The translations under genes and the position numbers were made by a program. The notes under the pieces are model-generated. The model worked only from the letters and a program-made list of their open reading frames with translations. It did no database searches and was not told where the DNA came from. A DNA stretch of 64,000 nucleotides from DAHUYF01 sp963838385 (GTDB lineage Bacteria > Pseudomonadota > Alphaproteobacteria > ATCC43930 > CGMCC-115725). Position 1 is the first letter of the stretch, and each line of letters begins with the position of its first letter. Of the stretch, positions 24,651-32,894 are shown piece after piece. The DNA is taken from the NCBI GenBank assembly GCA_963838385.1, contig CAWIRE010000006.1, positions 124,001-188,000 on the forward strand, given 5' to 3'.

Positions 24651-26212
24651 GCGGCGCGCCCGCCGCGACGGGCTGGGTGCGCAGCCTGCTGCCCTTCGTC
24701 GTCATGTGCGTCGGGATGTTCATCGCGCTGCTCGACATCCAGATCGTCGCTTCCTCCCTGCAGGACATCGGCGGCGGCCTGTCGGCGGCCCAGGACCAGA
24801 TCAGCTGGGTGCAGACCGCCTATCTCATCGCCGAGATCGTCATGATCCCGCTCTCGGGCTGGCTGACGCGCGTCTTCTCCACGCGGTGGCTGTTCACCGC
24901 ATCGGCCGCCGGCTTCACCGTGGCGAGCATGCTGTGCGGGCTCGCCTGGAACATCGACAGCATGATCGTGTTCCGGGCGCTGCAGGGGCTGCTGGGCGCG
25001 TCGATGATCCCGACGGTCTTCACCTCGTCCTTCCACTATTTCCAGGGCGCGCGCCGCGTCTATTCCGCCGCCGTCATCGGCACGATCGCGTCGGTCGCGC
25101 CGACGCTGGGACCGGTGATCGGCGGCTGGATCACCGACACGCTGAACTGGCACTGGCTCTTCTACATCAACCTGGTCCCGGGTTCGGCCATCGCCCTGCT
25201 GATCCCGTTCCTGGTCAGGATCGACGAGCCCGATCTCTCGCTGCTCAAGGAGGCGGACTTCCCCGGCATCGCGCTGATGGCCGTGGCACTCGGCACCCTG
25301 GAGTACGTGCTCGAGGAAGGGTCGCGCTGGAACTGGTTCGACGACGCGACCATCAGGGACTGCGCGCTCGTCGCCGGCATCGCCGGCGTCCTCTTCGTGA
25401 TCCGCAGCCTCACCTTCGCGCGCCCGGTGGTCGACCTGCGCGCGCTGGGAAACCGGAATTTTGCCCTCGGCTGCGTCCTGTCCTTCATCACCGGGATCGG
25501 CATCTTCTCGACCATCTATCTGACACCGTTGTTCCTGGGCTATGTGCGCGGGTTCAGTGCCTGGCAGACCGGGGTCGCGATCTTCTCGACCGGCGCCGCC
25601 TCGCTGGTCGGCGTGCCCGTCTACATCGTGCTGGCGCGCAAATTCGACACGCGCTGGCTGATGATGTTCGGGCTGGCGTCCTTCGGTTTCGCCATGTGGA
25701 GCTTCAGCTTCATCACGCATGATTGGGGCGCGGCGCAGCTCCTCCTGCCCCAGGTCTTCCGCGGCTTTCCCCAGGTCTTCGCCGTCGCCCCCAGTGTCAA
25801 TCTCGGCCTCGGCAGCCTGCCGCCGGAACGGCTCAAATACGCCAGCGGCTTGTTCAACATGATGCGCAACCTCGGCGGCGCCGTCGGCATCGCGGTGAGC
25901 GGCGCGATCCTCAACGACCGGACGAATCTCCATTTCGTGACCATCGCGTCGCATCTGACGCCGGCCAACGGCGCCATGGTCAGGCTGATGGACGGCGTGG
26001 CGCAGCGCTACGGCACGATCCCCGGCAGCCCCGAGGCGGGGCACGCCGCCGCTCTCGCGCAGCTCTGGCACCTGGCCTACCGCGAGGCATCGACCATGGC
26101 CTATGCCGACGCCTTCCGCGCCATCATGATCGCCTTCGTCATCGCCACCCTGCTGGTGCCGCTGATGCGGAACGTCGCTGCCCCCAAGGTGCCGGCGACG
26201 AATGCGCATTGA
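24647..26212 (+). CDS. emrB: EmrB-type DHA2 family multidrug efflux permease
   Basis: This is a 521-residue major facilitator with about 14 membrane spans, the DHA2 topology. Recognisable parts are ALLDIQIVASSLQDIGGGLS in span 1 and after, QTAYLIAEIVMIPLSGWLTR, the motif C-like GPVIGGWITD, and the late FNMMRNLGGAVGIAVSGAIL. It overlaps emrA by four bases (ATGA), so the pair makes one export unit with an outer-membrane channel encoded elsewhere. It ends without a clear hairpin terminator, about 120 bases before the peroxiredoxin gene. Confidence 0.9.
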   Translation: MSGAPAATGWVRSLLPFVVMCVGMFIALLDIQIVASSLQDIGGGLSAAQDQISWVQTAYLIAEIVMIPLSGWLTRVFSTRWLFTASAAGFTVASMLCGLAWNIDSMIVFRALQGLLGASMIPTVFTSSFHYFQGARRVYSAAVIGTIASVAPTLGPVIGGWITDTLNWHWLFYINLVPGSAIALLIPFLVRIDEPDLSLLKEADFPGIALMAVALGTLEYVLEEGSRWNWFDDATIRDCALVAGIAGVLFVIRSLTFARPVVDLRALGNRNFALGCVLSFITGIGIFSTIYLTPLFLGYVRGFSAWQTGVAIFSTGAASLVGVPVYIVLARKFDTRWLMMFGLASFGFAMWSFSFITHDWGAAQLLLPQVFRGFPQVFAVAPSVNLGLGSLPPERLKYASGLFNMMRNLGGAVGIAVSGAILNDRTNLHFVTIASHLTPANGAMVRLMDGVAQRYGTIPGSPEAGHAAALAQLWHLAYREASTMAYADAFRAIMIAFVIATLLVPLMRNVAAPKVPATNAH

Positions 26213-26334
26213 CGAGCTCGGCCTTGACTCTGCTGCGTTTTCGCACGAATGCTGTAACCGACTGGTGCGCCAGCGTGGCTTGATGCCGCTGCGGATATGC
26301 GGCGTGCCAACCTAAAGCAAAGGAAGGTGAAGTG

Positions 26335-26986
26335 ATGTCACTGAAGGAAACACTCGACGCTACGCGCGCTACATCTGCCGCACGTCGCGGAGCGGATATT
26401 CGCGCGATCATGGACCGCGCGACGGCCGATCTGCGGGCGTCCGACATCTTGAAGAATGTCGTAGCCGTCGGCCAAACGGCGCCCAGCTTCAGCGCGCCTA
26501 ACTACGACGGCACGATGATCTCATCCCAGGAGCTTCGGGCCAAGGGGCCGTTCGTCGTGTCTTTCTTCCGCGGCGCGTGGTGACCGTACTGCCGGCATGA
26601 GCTGGATGCTTTGCAAGCAGTCTACGGTGAAGTCCGCGCCCTGGGAGCAGAACTCGTCGTCTTGTCGCCGGAACTGCCGAACTTCTCGGCGGAGATGGCC
26701 GCAAAACAAGGGCTGAACTTCCCAATCGTTAGCGATCACGCGTTGAATATTGCTCGGTCGTTTGGGCTTGCTTTCGCGCTTCCGGAGGATTTGAAGGACG
26801 TTCTATCTCAACGTGTTCAAGAACGACCTCGAAAAGCGCAACGGGGAGCCATCATGGCAATTGCCAATGCCGGCCCGCTTTGTGATCGATCGCGGTGGCA
26901 TCGTCCGATACGCCAACGCCGATCCTGACTACACGGTTCGCCCCGAGCCAGCCGAGACGATTGCCGTTCTCAAGACGCTGGTTTGA
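26335..26986 (+). CDS. Peroxiredoxin-like protein with UGA at the peroxidatic cysteine (candidate selenoprotein; one frameshift)
   Basis: This AhpC/TSA-type thioredoxin-fold protein would reduce peroxides. The start at 26335 follows AAGGAAGG. The reading frame runs to codon 83, where TGA (26581-26583) replaces the Cys expected in the family motif RG-x-WCPYC, giving FFRGAW-TGA-PYC; the resolving Cys86 is intact. The frame then continues without stops through FPIVSDHALNIARSFGLAF. After LPEDLKDV a single extra T (TT at 26801-26802) shifts the frame; removing it restores YLNVFKNDLEKRNG, SWQLPMPARFVIDR and PDYTVRPEP, ending at 26986 (216 residues). A strong terminator follows at once. GC3 is lower than in neighbours, suggesting transfer. 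Alternatives are a true pseudogene with two lesions, or a selenoprotein with one sequencing error. The hairpin after the TGA favours the latter. Confidence 0.65.
26581..26628 (+). other. Candidate bacterial SECIS hairpin after the in-frame UGA
   Basis: Starting at the last base of the TGA, ACCGTA (26583-26588) pairs with TACGGT (26623-26628) and CTGC (26589-26592) with GCAG (26617-26620), with a two-base bulge. Inside, GCAT (26595-26598) pairs with ATGC (26606-26609) around the loop GAGCTGG, which begins with G about 15 bases after the UGA. Bacterial SECIS elements are loose stem-loops of this size directly after UGA with a G at the start of the apical loop. Confidence 0.5.
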
Positions 26987-26993
26987 CTCCCGA

Positions 26994-27038
26994 GCATCGG
27001 TGCCGAGCCCCTCGGACCACGGCGCCGATGCTTTTTTT
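26994..27038 (+). terminator. Rho-independent terminator of the peroxiredoxin gene
   Basis: GCATCGGTGCC (26994-27004) pairs with GGCGCCGATGC (27021-27031) over 11 positions with one G-T wobble, followed by seven T residues. It starts eight bases after the restored stop at 26984-26986, supporting the reading of the peroxiredoxin gene to that point. The rest of the gap to 27217 holds nothing recognised. Confidence 0.85.
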
Positions 27039-27217
27039 CACGCATATCGCGATGCGTTGACCGTGTGTGCCGGCGAAACATTCGCGGCGAGGGCACGGGT
27101 CATCGCGATGACGGCTATCGACACCGACTCGCTAAGCAAGCTGCCATCGGTCGAACGCGCGTCGTGCGTCGGCAAGGCGCGGGAGGTCACGCTTTCCCGG
27201 TCCGCCGCGGCCCGAGC

Positions 27218-28966
27218 CTAGGCCGTCACTCCGATATGCGCGCGCAGCGCGTCGAGCGGCGCCACGGCGAAGCGGGAGGCGGTGGTGAAGGTGATGTCGC
27301 CGGCCAGCCCCGAGGCGGTGGTGGCGTTGCGGAAGACGGCGGCGATCTCCTGGCGCAGCTCGGCGCCGAAGGCGCGGTGGCTGCGCAGCACGAGATCGAA
27401 GCGCTGCGGCCGCACCAGCCCGTCGAGCTGCACCGCGCCGAGCCGGCTGGTGTCGACCTCGAGCAGGAACCGCGTGCCCTGCTCCGGCGCGGCGGACGCG
27501 GTCGAGCGGCGGCGGAGATAGACCCGCACCGGGTGGATCAGCCCGCCCTCGAGGAGCGGCAGGATGAAGACGCGCCAATCGCCGGAGCCGGGGTCGGAAA
27601 GCTGGCGCAGCTGCGCGATGTCGCCCTCGAGCTGCAGGCGCAGATCGCGCTCTCCGGCATCGTCGAGCGCGGTAGCAAGTTTGGCGCCCGGCCAGGCGCC
27701 GCTGTTGAGCGCGCTCATCAGGAAGAGAAGGGTGCCGGCGAGCGTCTCGCCCGATACCGGGCTGAGCTCGGCGCGGAGCTGTGCGGCGAGGTTGGGGAGC
27801 GTGCGGTCCAGCACCGACAGCGCCTGCGCCAGCGCCGGCCAGGTGTCGCTCTGCGCCACCGGCGCCGCGGCCGGCGGCTCCGGTGGCGTCGCCGCCAGAA
27901 GCTGCAGCCCCAGCAGCGTGCCGGGCGGCAGCGCAAAGCCCTGCTCCAGCGCCAGCGTGCCGACCGGGGTCTCGACCAGCGTCTCGCTCGCGGTCCCGGC
28001 GACCACGGTGCCGACGAGGCTCGCGGCCGGTGCCGCCGCGACCGGGCCCGGCGCGGCCTCGGCCAAATCGGCAGCGGCGGCAACCGGCGGACCGGCGGGC
28101 GGCCCGGGCAGCACCGCCAGGCGGACGGTGAGCTGCGAGCCGCTCGGCAAGGCGGCGGCATTGCCCGGGGCCGGCGTCAGCATCCGCGCATCGACCTCCG
28201 TGCCCATCTCGATGTCGCCGGCGGAGGCAGCGGGCGGCGTGGTCGATAGCACCGTCAGCACCAGCCTGGTTCCCGGCGGCAAGGCCAGATGCTCGTCGAG
28301 CAGCACCGTGCCGAGCGGCGTCTGCAGCGCGGTCCGGCCGTTGCCGTCGGCGGCCGGCGGCAGCACCGCCGCGACAAAGCGCACCGGCGTCGGACCGCCC
28401 GGCTCGGGCGGCGGCTCGTCGGGGGCGGGGAGCGCGATGCGCGTGATGAGCCGCGTGCCCGCCACCAGCGCCGGAAGGTTCTGCTCGGCCGGCAGCGATA
28501 CCAGCGTCGCCTCGACCTCGCTGCCGAGGGCGAGCTGCGCCGGCGGGGCTTCGGCCTCCGGCTCGGCCTCGCTGGCCGCGGCGGCGAGCGTCGCAAGGCT
28601 GGCGGTCGCGGCGCCCGGAGTTGCCGGCGCCGCGGTCGCCAATGCCGCGGCGGCCGTGGCCGAGGCGGGGGGTGGCGCGACGTTGAGCAGCAGCACGGTG
28701 GCGGGCGGTCCCGGCAGCAGCCTCAGCTGGACGGTGCTGCCCGGGGCCAGGGCGAGCGTCGTGTTGAGCGCGAGCGTGCCGTAATCGGTGCGCAGCAGCA
28801 GCGCGCCGTTGCCGCCGCGGCCGACGACCGTGGCCGCGAGCGTGGCGGCGAGCAGCAGCGCCGGCGGCGGTTGCTGCGCCAGCTCGACCAGCACCGGCGC
28901 CGCGAGCGAAGCGGGCGTCGGCACGGTGATGGCGACGAAGGGAACCGCGCCGACCGTGTCCGCCAT
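27218..28966 (-). CDS. FliK-like Ala/Pro-rich protein with repeated beta modules, end of the fli/flh run
   Basis: This 582-residue protein is very rich in Ala, Pro and Leu. Three copies of one module (TDYGTLALN..LAPGS, TPLGTVLLD..LPPGT, TPVGTLALE..LPPGT, about residues 60-85, 215-240, 325-350) alternate with two copies of another (GSEVEATLV..VAGTRLITR and GTEVDARML..PSGSQLTVR). The last 150 residues form a compact domain (VRVYLRRR, RFLLEVDTSRLGAVQLDG, RFDLVLRSHRAFGAELRQE) resembling hook-length-control C-termini. A bona fide fliK lies at 44358-46142, so this is a second, divergent FliK-like protein. It starts 24 bases after the flhG stop and is likely co-transcribed. The function is inferred from position and the C-terminal likeness only. 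Confidence 0.65.
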   Translation of the reverse strand: MADTVGAVPFVAITVPTPASLAAPVLVELAQQPPPALLLAATLAATVVGRGGNGALLLRTDYGTLALNTTLALAPGSTVQLRLLPGPPATVLLLNVAPPPASATAAAALATAAPATPGAATASLATLAAAASEAEPEAEAPPAQLALGSEVEATLVSLPAEQNLPALVAGTRLITRIALPAPDEPPPEPGGPTPVRFVAAVLPPAADGNGRTALQTPLGTVLLDEHLALPPGTRLVLTVLSTTPPAASAGDIEMGTEVDARMLTPAPGNAAALPSGSQLTVRLAVLPGPPAGPPVAAAADLAEAAPGPVAAAPAASLVGTVVAGTASETLVETPVGTLALEQGFALPPGTLLGLQLLAATPPEPPAAAPVAQSDTWPALAQALSVLDRTLPNLAAQLRAELSPVSGETLAGTLLFLMSALNSGAWPGAKLATALDDAGERDLRLQLEGDIAQLRQLSDPGSGDWRVFILPLLEGGLIHPVRVYLRRRSTASAAPEQGTRFLLEVDTSRLGAVQLDGLVRPQRFDLVLRSHRAFGAELRQEIAAVFRNATTASGLAGDITFTTASRFAVAPLDALRAHIGVTA

Positions 28967-28990
28967 CGCCGCCTCCCCCCGCCCCGGCGC

Positions 28991-29791
28991 CTAGAGGCCG
29001 TGCTCGAGGCGCTGCAGGATCGCCTCGACGTCGCCGGCCGCGTCGCTGCCGGGGTGGCGCGTCAGCAGCGACACCTGGTGGCGGATGCTGTCCTTGACCC
29101 GATCGTCGCGGCGGATGATGCCGGCGAGCGGCGGCTCGATCTTGAGGAACTCGCGGCAGGCGCGCAGCAGCGTGCCATAGACGCGCTCGCCCTCGCGCTG
29201 GCTGCCCACCATGTTGACGACGATCTGGATGCCGTCGGCGAGATGCTCCAGCGCCGTCACCTTGATATAGGCATAGGCGTCGGTGATCGAGGTCGGCTCG
29301 TCGGTGGTGATCACCAGGCAGGCGCGCGACTGGCCGGTGAGCAGCCGTACCGTGCGCTCGATGCCGGCGCCGAGATCGAGCACCACCCAGTCGTAGTTCT
29401 GCGACAGCAGCTGCAACTCGGTGCGCAGCGTCATCAACCGGCTCGCCGGCAAGGTGGCGAGGCTGCCGGTGCCGGAGCGGCCGGCGATGATGTCGAAGCC
29501 GCCCTCGTAGCGCGTCGCCGCCTGCGCCAGCGTCGCTTCGCCGGCGATGACGCTGGCGAGGTCGCGGTCGGGAGTGACGCCGAGCTGGACGTCGACATTG
29601 GCGAGACCGAGATCGCCGTCGAACAGCAGCGCGCGCTTGCCCGCCTTGGCCATGGCGTGCGCCAGCGTGATCGAGAACCAGGTCTTGCCGACGCCGCCCT
29701 TGCCCGAGGCGACGGCGATGATGTTGCGCTTCAGCGCCGCCGTTGCGGTCGTGGGCGTCGGGAACGCCTGCACGATGGTGGCTGGCTTCAT
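28991..29791 (-). CDS. flhG: FlhG (FleN/YlxH) MinD-type ATPase controlling flagellar number
   Basis: This is a 266-residue ParA/MinD-superfamily ATPase. The deviant Walker A ASGKGGVGKTW is at about residues 28-38, switch I/A' LLFDGDLGLANVDVQLG near 55-70, and Walker B VVLDLGAG near 130. FlhG works with the SRP-like GTPase FlhF to set number and place of flagella. Its ATG overlaps the last codons of flhF (ATGA), the usual flhF-flhG coupling. The N-terminus lacks an obvious FlhF-activating DQAxxLR motif, as in other short alphaproteobacterial forms. Confidence 0.9.
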   Translation of the reverse strand: MKPATIVQAFPTPTTATAALKRNIIAVASGKGGVGKTWFSITLAHAMAKAGKRALLFDGDLGLANVDVQLGVTPDRDLASVIAGEATLAQAATRYEGGFDIIAGRSGTGSLATLPASRLMTLRTELQLLSQNYDWVVLDLGAGIERTVRLLTGQSRACLVITTDEPTSITDAYAYIKVTALEHLADGIQIVVNMVGSQREGERVYGTLLRACREFLKIEPPLAGIIRRDDRVKDSIRHQVSLLTRHPGSDAAGDVEAILQRLEHGL

Positions 29792-30748
29792 GGGGAACCT
29801 CTCATGGCATTGGCTTGGCGCTGCGGCTGCGCCGGTTTCGGCAGCACGAGGCGGGCAAGCACGACGGGATTGAACGCGGTCAGGCCCTTGGCGATGTCGG
29901 CGGAGGTGCCGGCCTCGGCAAAGCCCAGGCGCAGCGTCTCGGCGCAGGAGACGACGCTGCCCAGGCGCTGCACCATGTCGAGCCGGGTGACGATGATGCG
30001 GCTGGCGCCGAGGTCGCGGAAGATGCGCGCCAGCTCCAGCGTGTCGACGGCGTCGCCGCCGGCGGGCAGCACCAGCACCGGCTCGGCGCCGCTGGCGGCG
30101 ATGAGCTGCGACAGCTCGCGCCGGTCGCCGGCGCTGTAGGGGTTGATGCCGGGACTATCGATGAGCAGCAGCTCGCCGGGCTCCGCCTGCGCGGCGATCG
30201 GCGCCAGGCGCTGGGCGTTCTCGGCGCGGTGCAGCGGCAGCTGCAGCACGCGGGCGAAGGCCTCGAGCTGCTCGATGCCGCCGGCGCGCACGGTGTCGGC
30301 GGTGACGAGGCGCACGGGCCTGCCCGCGACCACGGCGCGGGTGGCGAGCTTCGCCGCCGAGACCGTCTTGCCGGCCCCCGGCGGCCCCGCCAGCAGGATC
30401 GGCCGGCGCGGCTCGGCGTCGAGCGGCGCGAAGGTGAAGAAGGTGCTGAACGCGCTCGCCAGCGCCAGCAGCGGATCCTCGGTCTCGAAGGGCAGTGCGG
30501 CGCACAGGATCTTCTCCACCAGCAGCGGCGCCAGGCCGTGGGCGGAGAGCGCCTCGTTCAGCACGTCGATGACGTTCGGGCTCGATCCCGGGCGACAGGC
30601 GCTCGGGCCGGTCGACCGCCGCGGTGACGCGGGTGGCGCCGTCCTCGCCCTCCTCGGTGGCGACGATGATCGCATCGGGGCCGAGGCGGGCGCGCACCAG
30701 CGCCATCGCCTCGCTCATGGTGGCCGCGGTGAAGGTCCTGAGCCGCAT
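29788..30748 (-). pseudogene. flhF: FlhF SRP-type GTPase (single-base frameshift)
   Basis: FlhF recruits the flagellar basal body to its site. The first 56 or so codons from the ATG at 30748 (MRLRTFTAATMSEAMALVRARLG, GPDAIIVATEE) match the FlhF N-domain. The frame then breaks: reading GGG at 30578-30580 as GG joins SPGIEP to NVIDVLNEALSAHGL and continues through the GTPase domain with GPPGAGKT (P-loop), DTVRAGG, DSPGIN and TRLDMVQRLG to 29788, giving 319 residues. Only one base is at fault and everything after it is well conserved, so an assembly error is plausible. A true loss of FlhF in a strain with an otherwise complete cluster would be notable. It lies between flhA and flhG on the same strand. 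Confidence 0.82.
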
Positions 30749-30751
30749 GGC

Positions 30752-32872
30752 CTAGAGCGTCCCCACCGTCTTGATCTTGGCCTTGGGATGCACCTCGTTC
30801 TGCGACATGACCACGGTGATCGGCCGGAAGCGCTCGATGATCGAGCGCACATAGGGCCTGACCGCCGGGCTCACCAGCAGCACCGGCGTGTCGCCGTTCA
30901 TGGCGTGGCGCTCGAAGGTGGTGCGCACCGCCGCGATGAACTCCTGCAGGCGGCTGGGCGGCATGCTGAGATGGCGGTCGTCCCCCTGGCCGGTGAGCGC
31001 CTCGGCGAAGGACTGCTCCCAGGCCGGCGACAGGCTGACCAGCGGGATGAAGCCCGCTTCATTGGTGTTCTGCTCGCTGATCTGGCGGGCAAGCCGCGCG
31101 CGCACATGCTCGGTGATGACGCTGACGTTGCGGCTGTAGCCGCAGGCCTCGGAGATGCCCTCGAGCACCGTCGGCAGGTCGCGGATCGAGACCCGCTCGG
31201 AGAGCAGGTTCTGCAGCACGCGCTGGATGCCGCCGATGGAGATCTGGCTCGGCACCATGTCGGCGATCAGCTTCTGGTGGCTCTTGTCGAGCTCGTCCAG
31301 CAGCTTCTGCGTCTCGGCGTAGGACAGCAGCTCCGCCATGTTGTCCTTGATCACCTCGGTCAGGTGCGTGGTGATCACGGTCTGCGGCTCGACCGCGGTA
31401 TAGCCGCGGAAGGTCGCCTCCTCGCGATGCGATTCCGCGACCCATTGCGCCGGCAGGCCGAAGGTCGGCTCGACGGTGGGCTCGCCCGGGATCGAGATGG
31501 CGCCGCCGCGGGGATCCATCACCAGCAGCATGTTGGGCCTGAGATCGCCGCGCCCGGCCTCGATCTCCTTGACGCGGATGACATAGGTGTTGGCCGGCAG
31601 CTGCAGATTGTCCTGGATGCGCACCGAGGGCATGACGAAGCCGATCTCGGCGGCGAGCTGGCGGCGCAGCGCCCGCACCTGGTCGGTGAGGCGCGTGCCG
31701 TGATCGGTGTTGATGAGGGTGAGGAGCCCGTAGCCGAGCTCGAGGCGGAGCTGGTCGATCTGCAGCGCGCTGGCGATCGGCTCCTCCTTGGCGGGCGCCG
31801 TCGCCTTGGCCTGCTGCGCCGCGGTCTCGGTGGCGGCCGCCTTCTCGCGCTTCTCGGTGAGCTTCCACGCCGCGCCGCCGGTGACGGTGGCGAGCGCCAG
31901 GAAGGGCAGGGTCGGGATGCCCGGCAGCACCGCCAGCGACAGCATCAGGAAGGAGGCGACGCCGAGCGCCGCGGGATATGCCGAAAGCTGGCCGAAGAGC
32001 GCCTTGTCGGTCGAGCCGCTGATGCCCGCCTTGGAGACGAGCATGCCGGCGGCGGTGGAGACGATGAGCGCCGGGATCTGCGACACCAGCCCGTCGCCGA
32101 CGGTGAGGAGGGTATAGGTTTGCGTCGCCTCGTTGAACGATACGCCCTTCTGCACGACGCCGATGAGGATGCCGGCGCCGATGTTGATGGCGGTGATGAT
32201 GAGGCCGGCGACCGCGTCGCCGCGGACGAATTTGGAGGCGCCGTCCATGGCGCCATAGAAGTTGCTTTCGTCCTCGAGCTCGCTGCGCCGCTTGCGCGCC
32301 TGGTCCTCGTTGATCAGCCCGGCGGAGAGGTCGGCGTCGATCGCCATCTGCTTGCCGGGCATGCTGTCGAGGCTGAAGCGCGCCGCCACCTCGGCGATGC
32401 GGCCGGAGCCCTTGGTGATGACCACGAAATTCACCACCACCAGGATGGTGAAGACGATCACGCCGATGACGAAATTGCCGCCCATCACGAAGTTGCCGAA
32501 GGCCTGGATGACGTGGCCGGCGGCGGCCGTGCCCTCGTGACCCTGGCTCAGGATGAGCCGCGTCGAGGCGAGGTTGAGCGACAGCCGCAGCATCGTGGCG
32601 ATGAGCAGCACGGTCGGGAAGGAGGAGAATTCGAGCGGCCGCTGGATGAAGAGGGCGACCATCAGGATCAGCACGGAGAACGTGATCGACAGCGCCAGAC
32701 TCATGTCCAGCAGCCAGGGCGGCATCGGCAGGATGAGCACGACCAGGATCGCGACGACGGCGAGCGCCAGTGCGATCTCGCCGCGCCTGAGCGTCGCGCT
32801 GAGCCGGTCGAAAAGCGCCTTCGGGCTCGGCACCCGCGACGCGGTCGCGGCTATGGTGGTGGCCTCGGCCAT
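30752..32872 (-). CDS. flhA: Flagellar export gate protein FlhA
   Basis: FlhA is the 706-residue core of the flagellar type III export gate. The N-terminal half has about eight membrane spans, with the conserved RLSLNLASTRLIL and the FHIPEP-region cytoplasmic loop (SLDSMPGKQMAIDADLSAG, KRRSELEDESNFYGAMDGASKFVRGD). A linker and the large cytoplasmic domain follow (LELGYGLLTLI near 370, GYTAVEPQTVITTHLTEVI near 500, IRDLPTVLEGI near 560). The length is normal. It starts 22 bases after the flbD stop and ends three bases before flhF, so it is within the class of genes transcribed together. Confidence 0.95.
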   Translation of the reverse strand: MAEATTIAATASRVPSPKALFDRLSATLRRGEIALALAVVAILVVLILPMPPWLLDMSLALSITFSVLILMVALFIQRPLEFSSFPTVLLIATMLRLSLNLASTRLILSQGHEGTAAAGHVIQAFGNFVMGGNFVIGVIVFTILVVVNFVVITKGSGRIAEVAARFSLDSMPGKQMAIDADLSAGLINEDQARKRRSELEDESNFYGAMDGASKFVRGDAVAGLIITAINIGAGILIGVVQKGVSFNEATQTYTLLTVGDGLVSQIPALIVSTAAGMLVSKAGISGSTDKALFGQLSAYPAALGVASFLMLSLAVLPGIPTLPFLALATVTGGAAWKLTEKREKAAATETAAQQAKATAPAKEEPIASALQIDQLRLELGYGLLTLINTDHGTRLTDQVRALRRQLAAEIGFVMPSVRIQDNLQLPANTYVIRVKEIEAGRGDLRPNMLLVMDPRGGAISIPGEPTVEPTFGLPAQWVAESHREEATFRGYTAVEPQTVITTHLTEVIKDNMAELLSYAETQKLLDELDKSHQKLIADMVPSQISIGGIQRVLQNLLSERVSIRDLPTVLEGISEACGYSRNVSVITEHVRARLARQISEQNTNEAGFIPLVSLSPAWEQSFAEALTGQGDDRHLSMPPSRLQEFIAAVRTTFERHAMNGDTPVLLVSPAVRPYVRSIIERFRPITVVMSQNEVHPKAKIKTVGTL

Positions 32873-32894
32873 GGGTTCGCGGACTACCGCGGCC

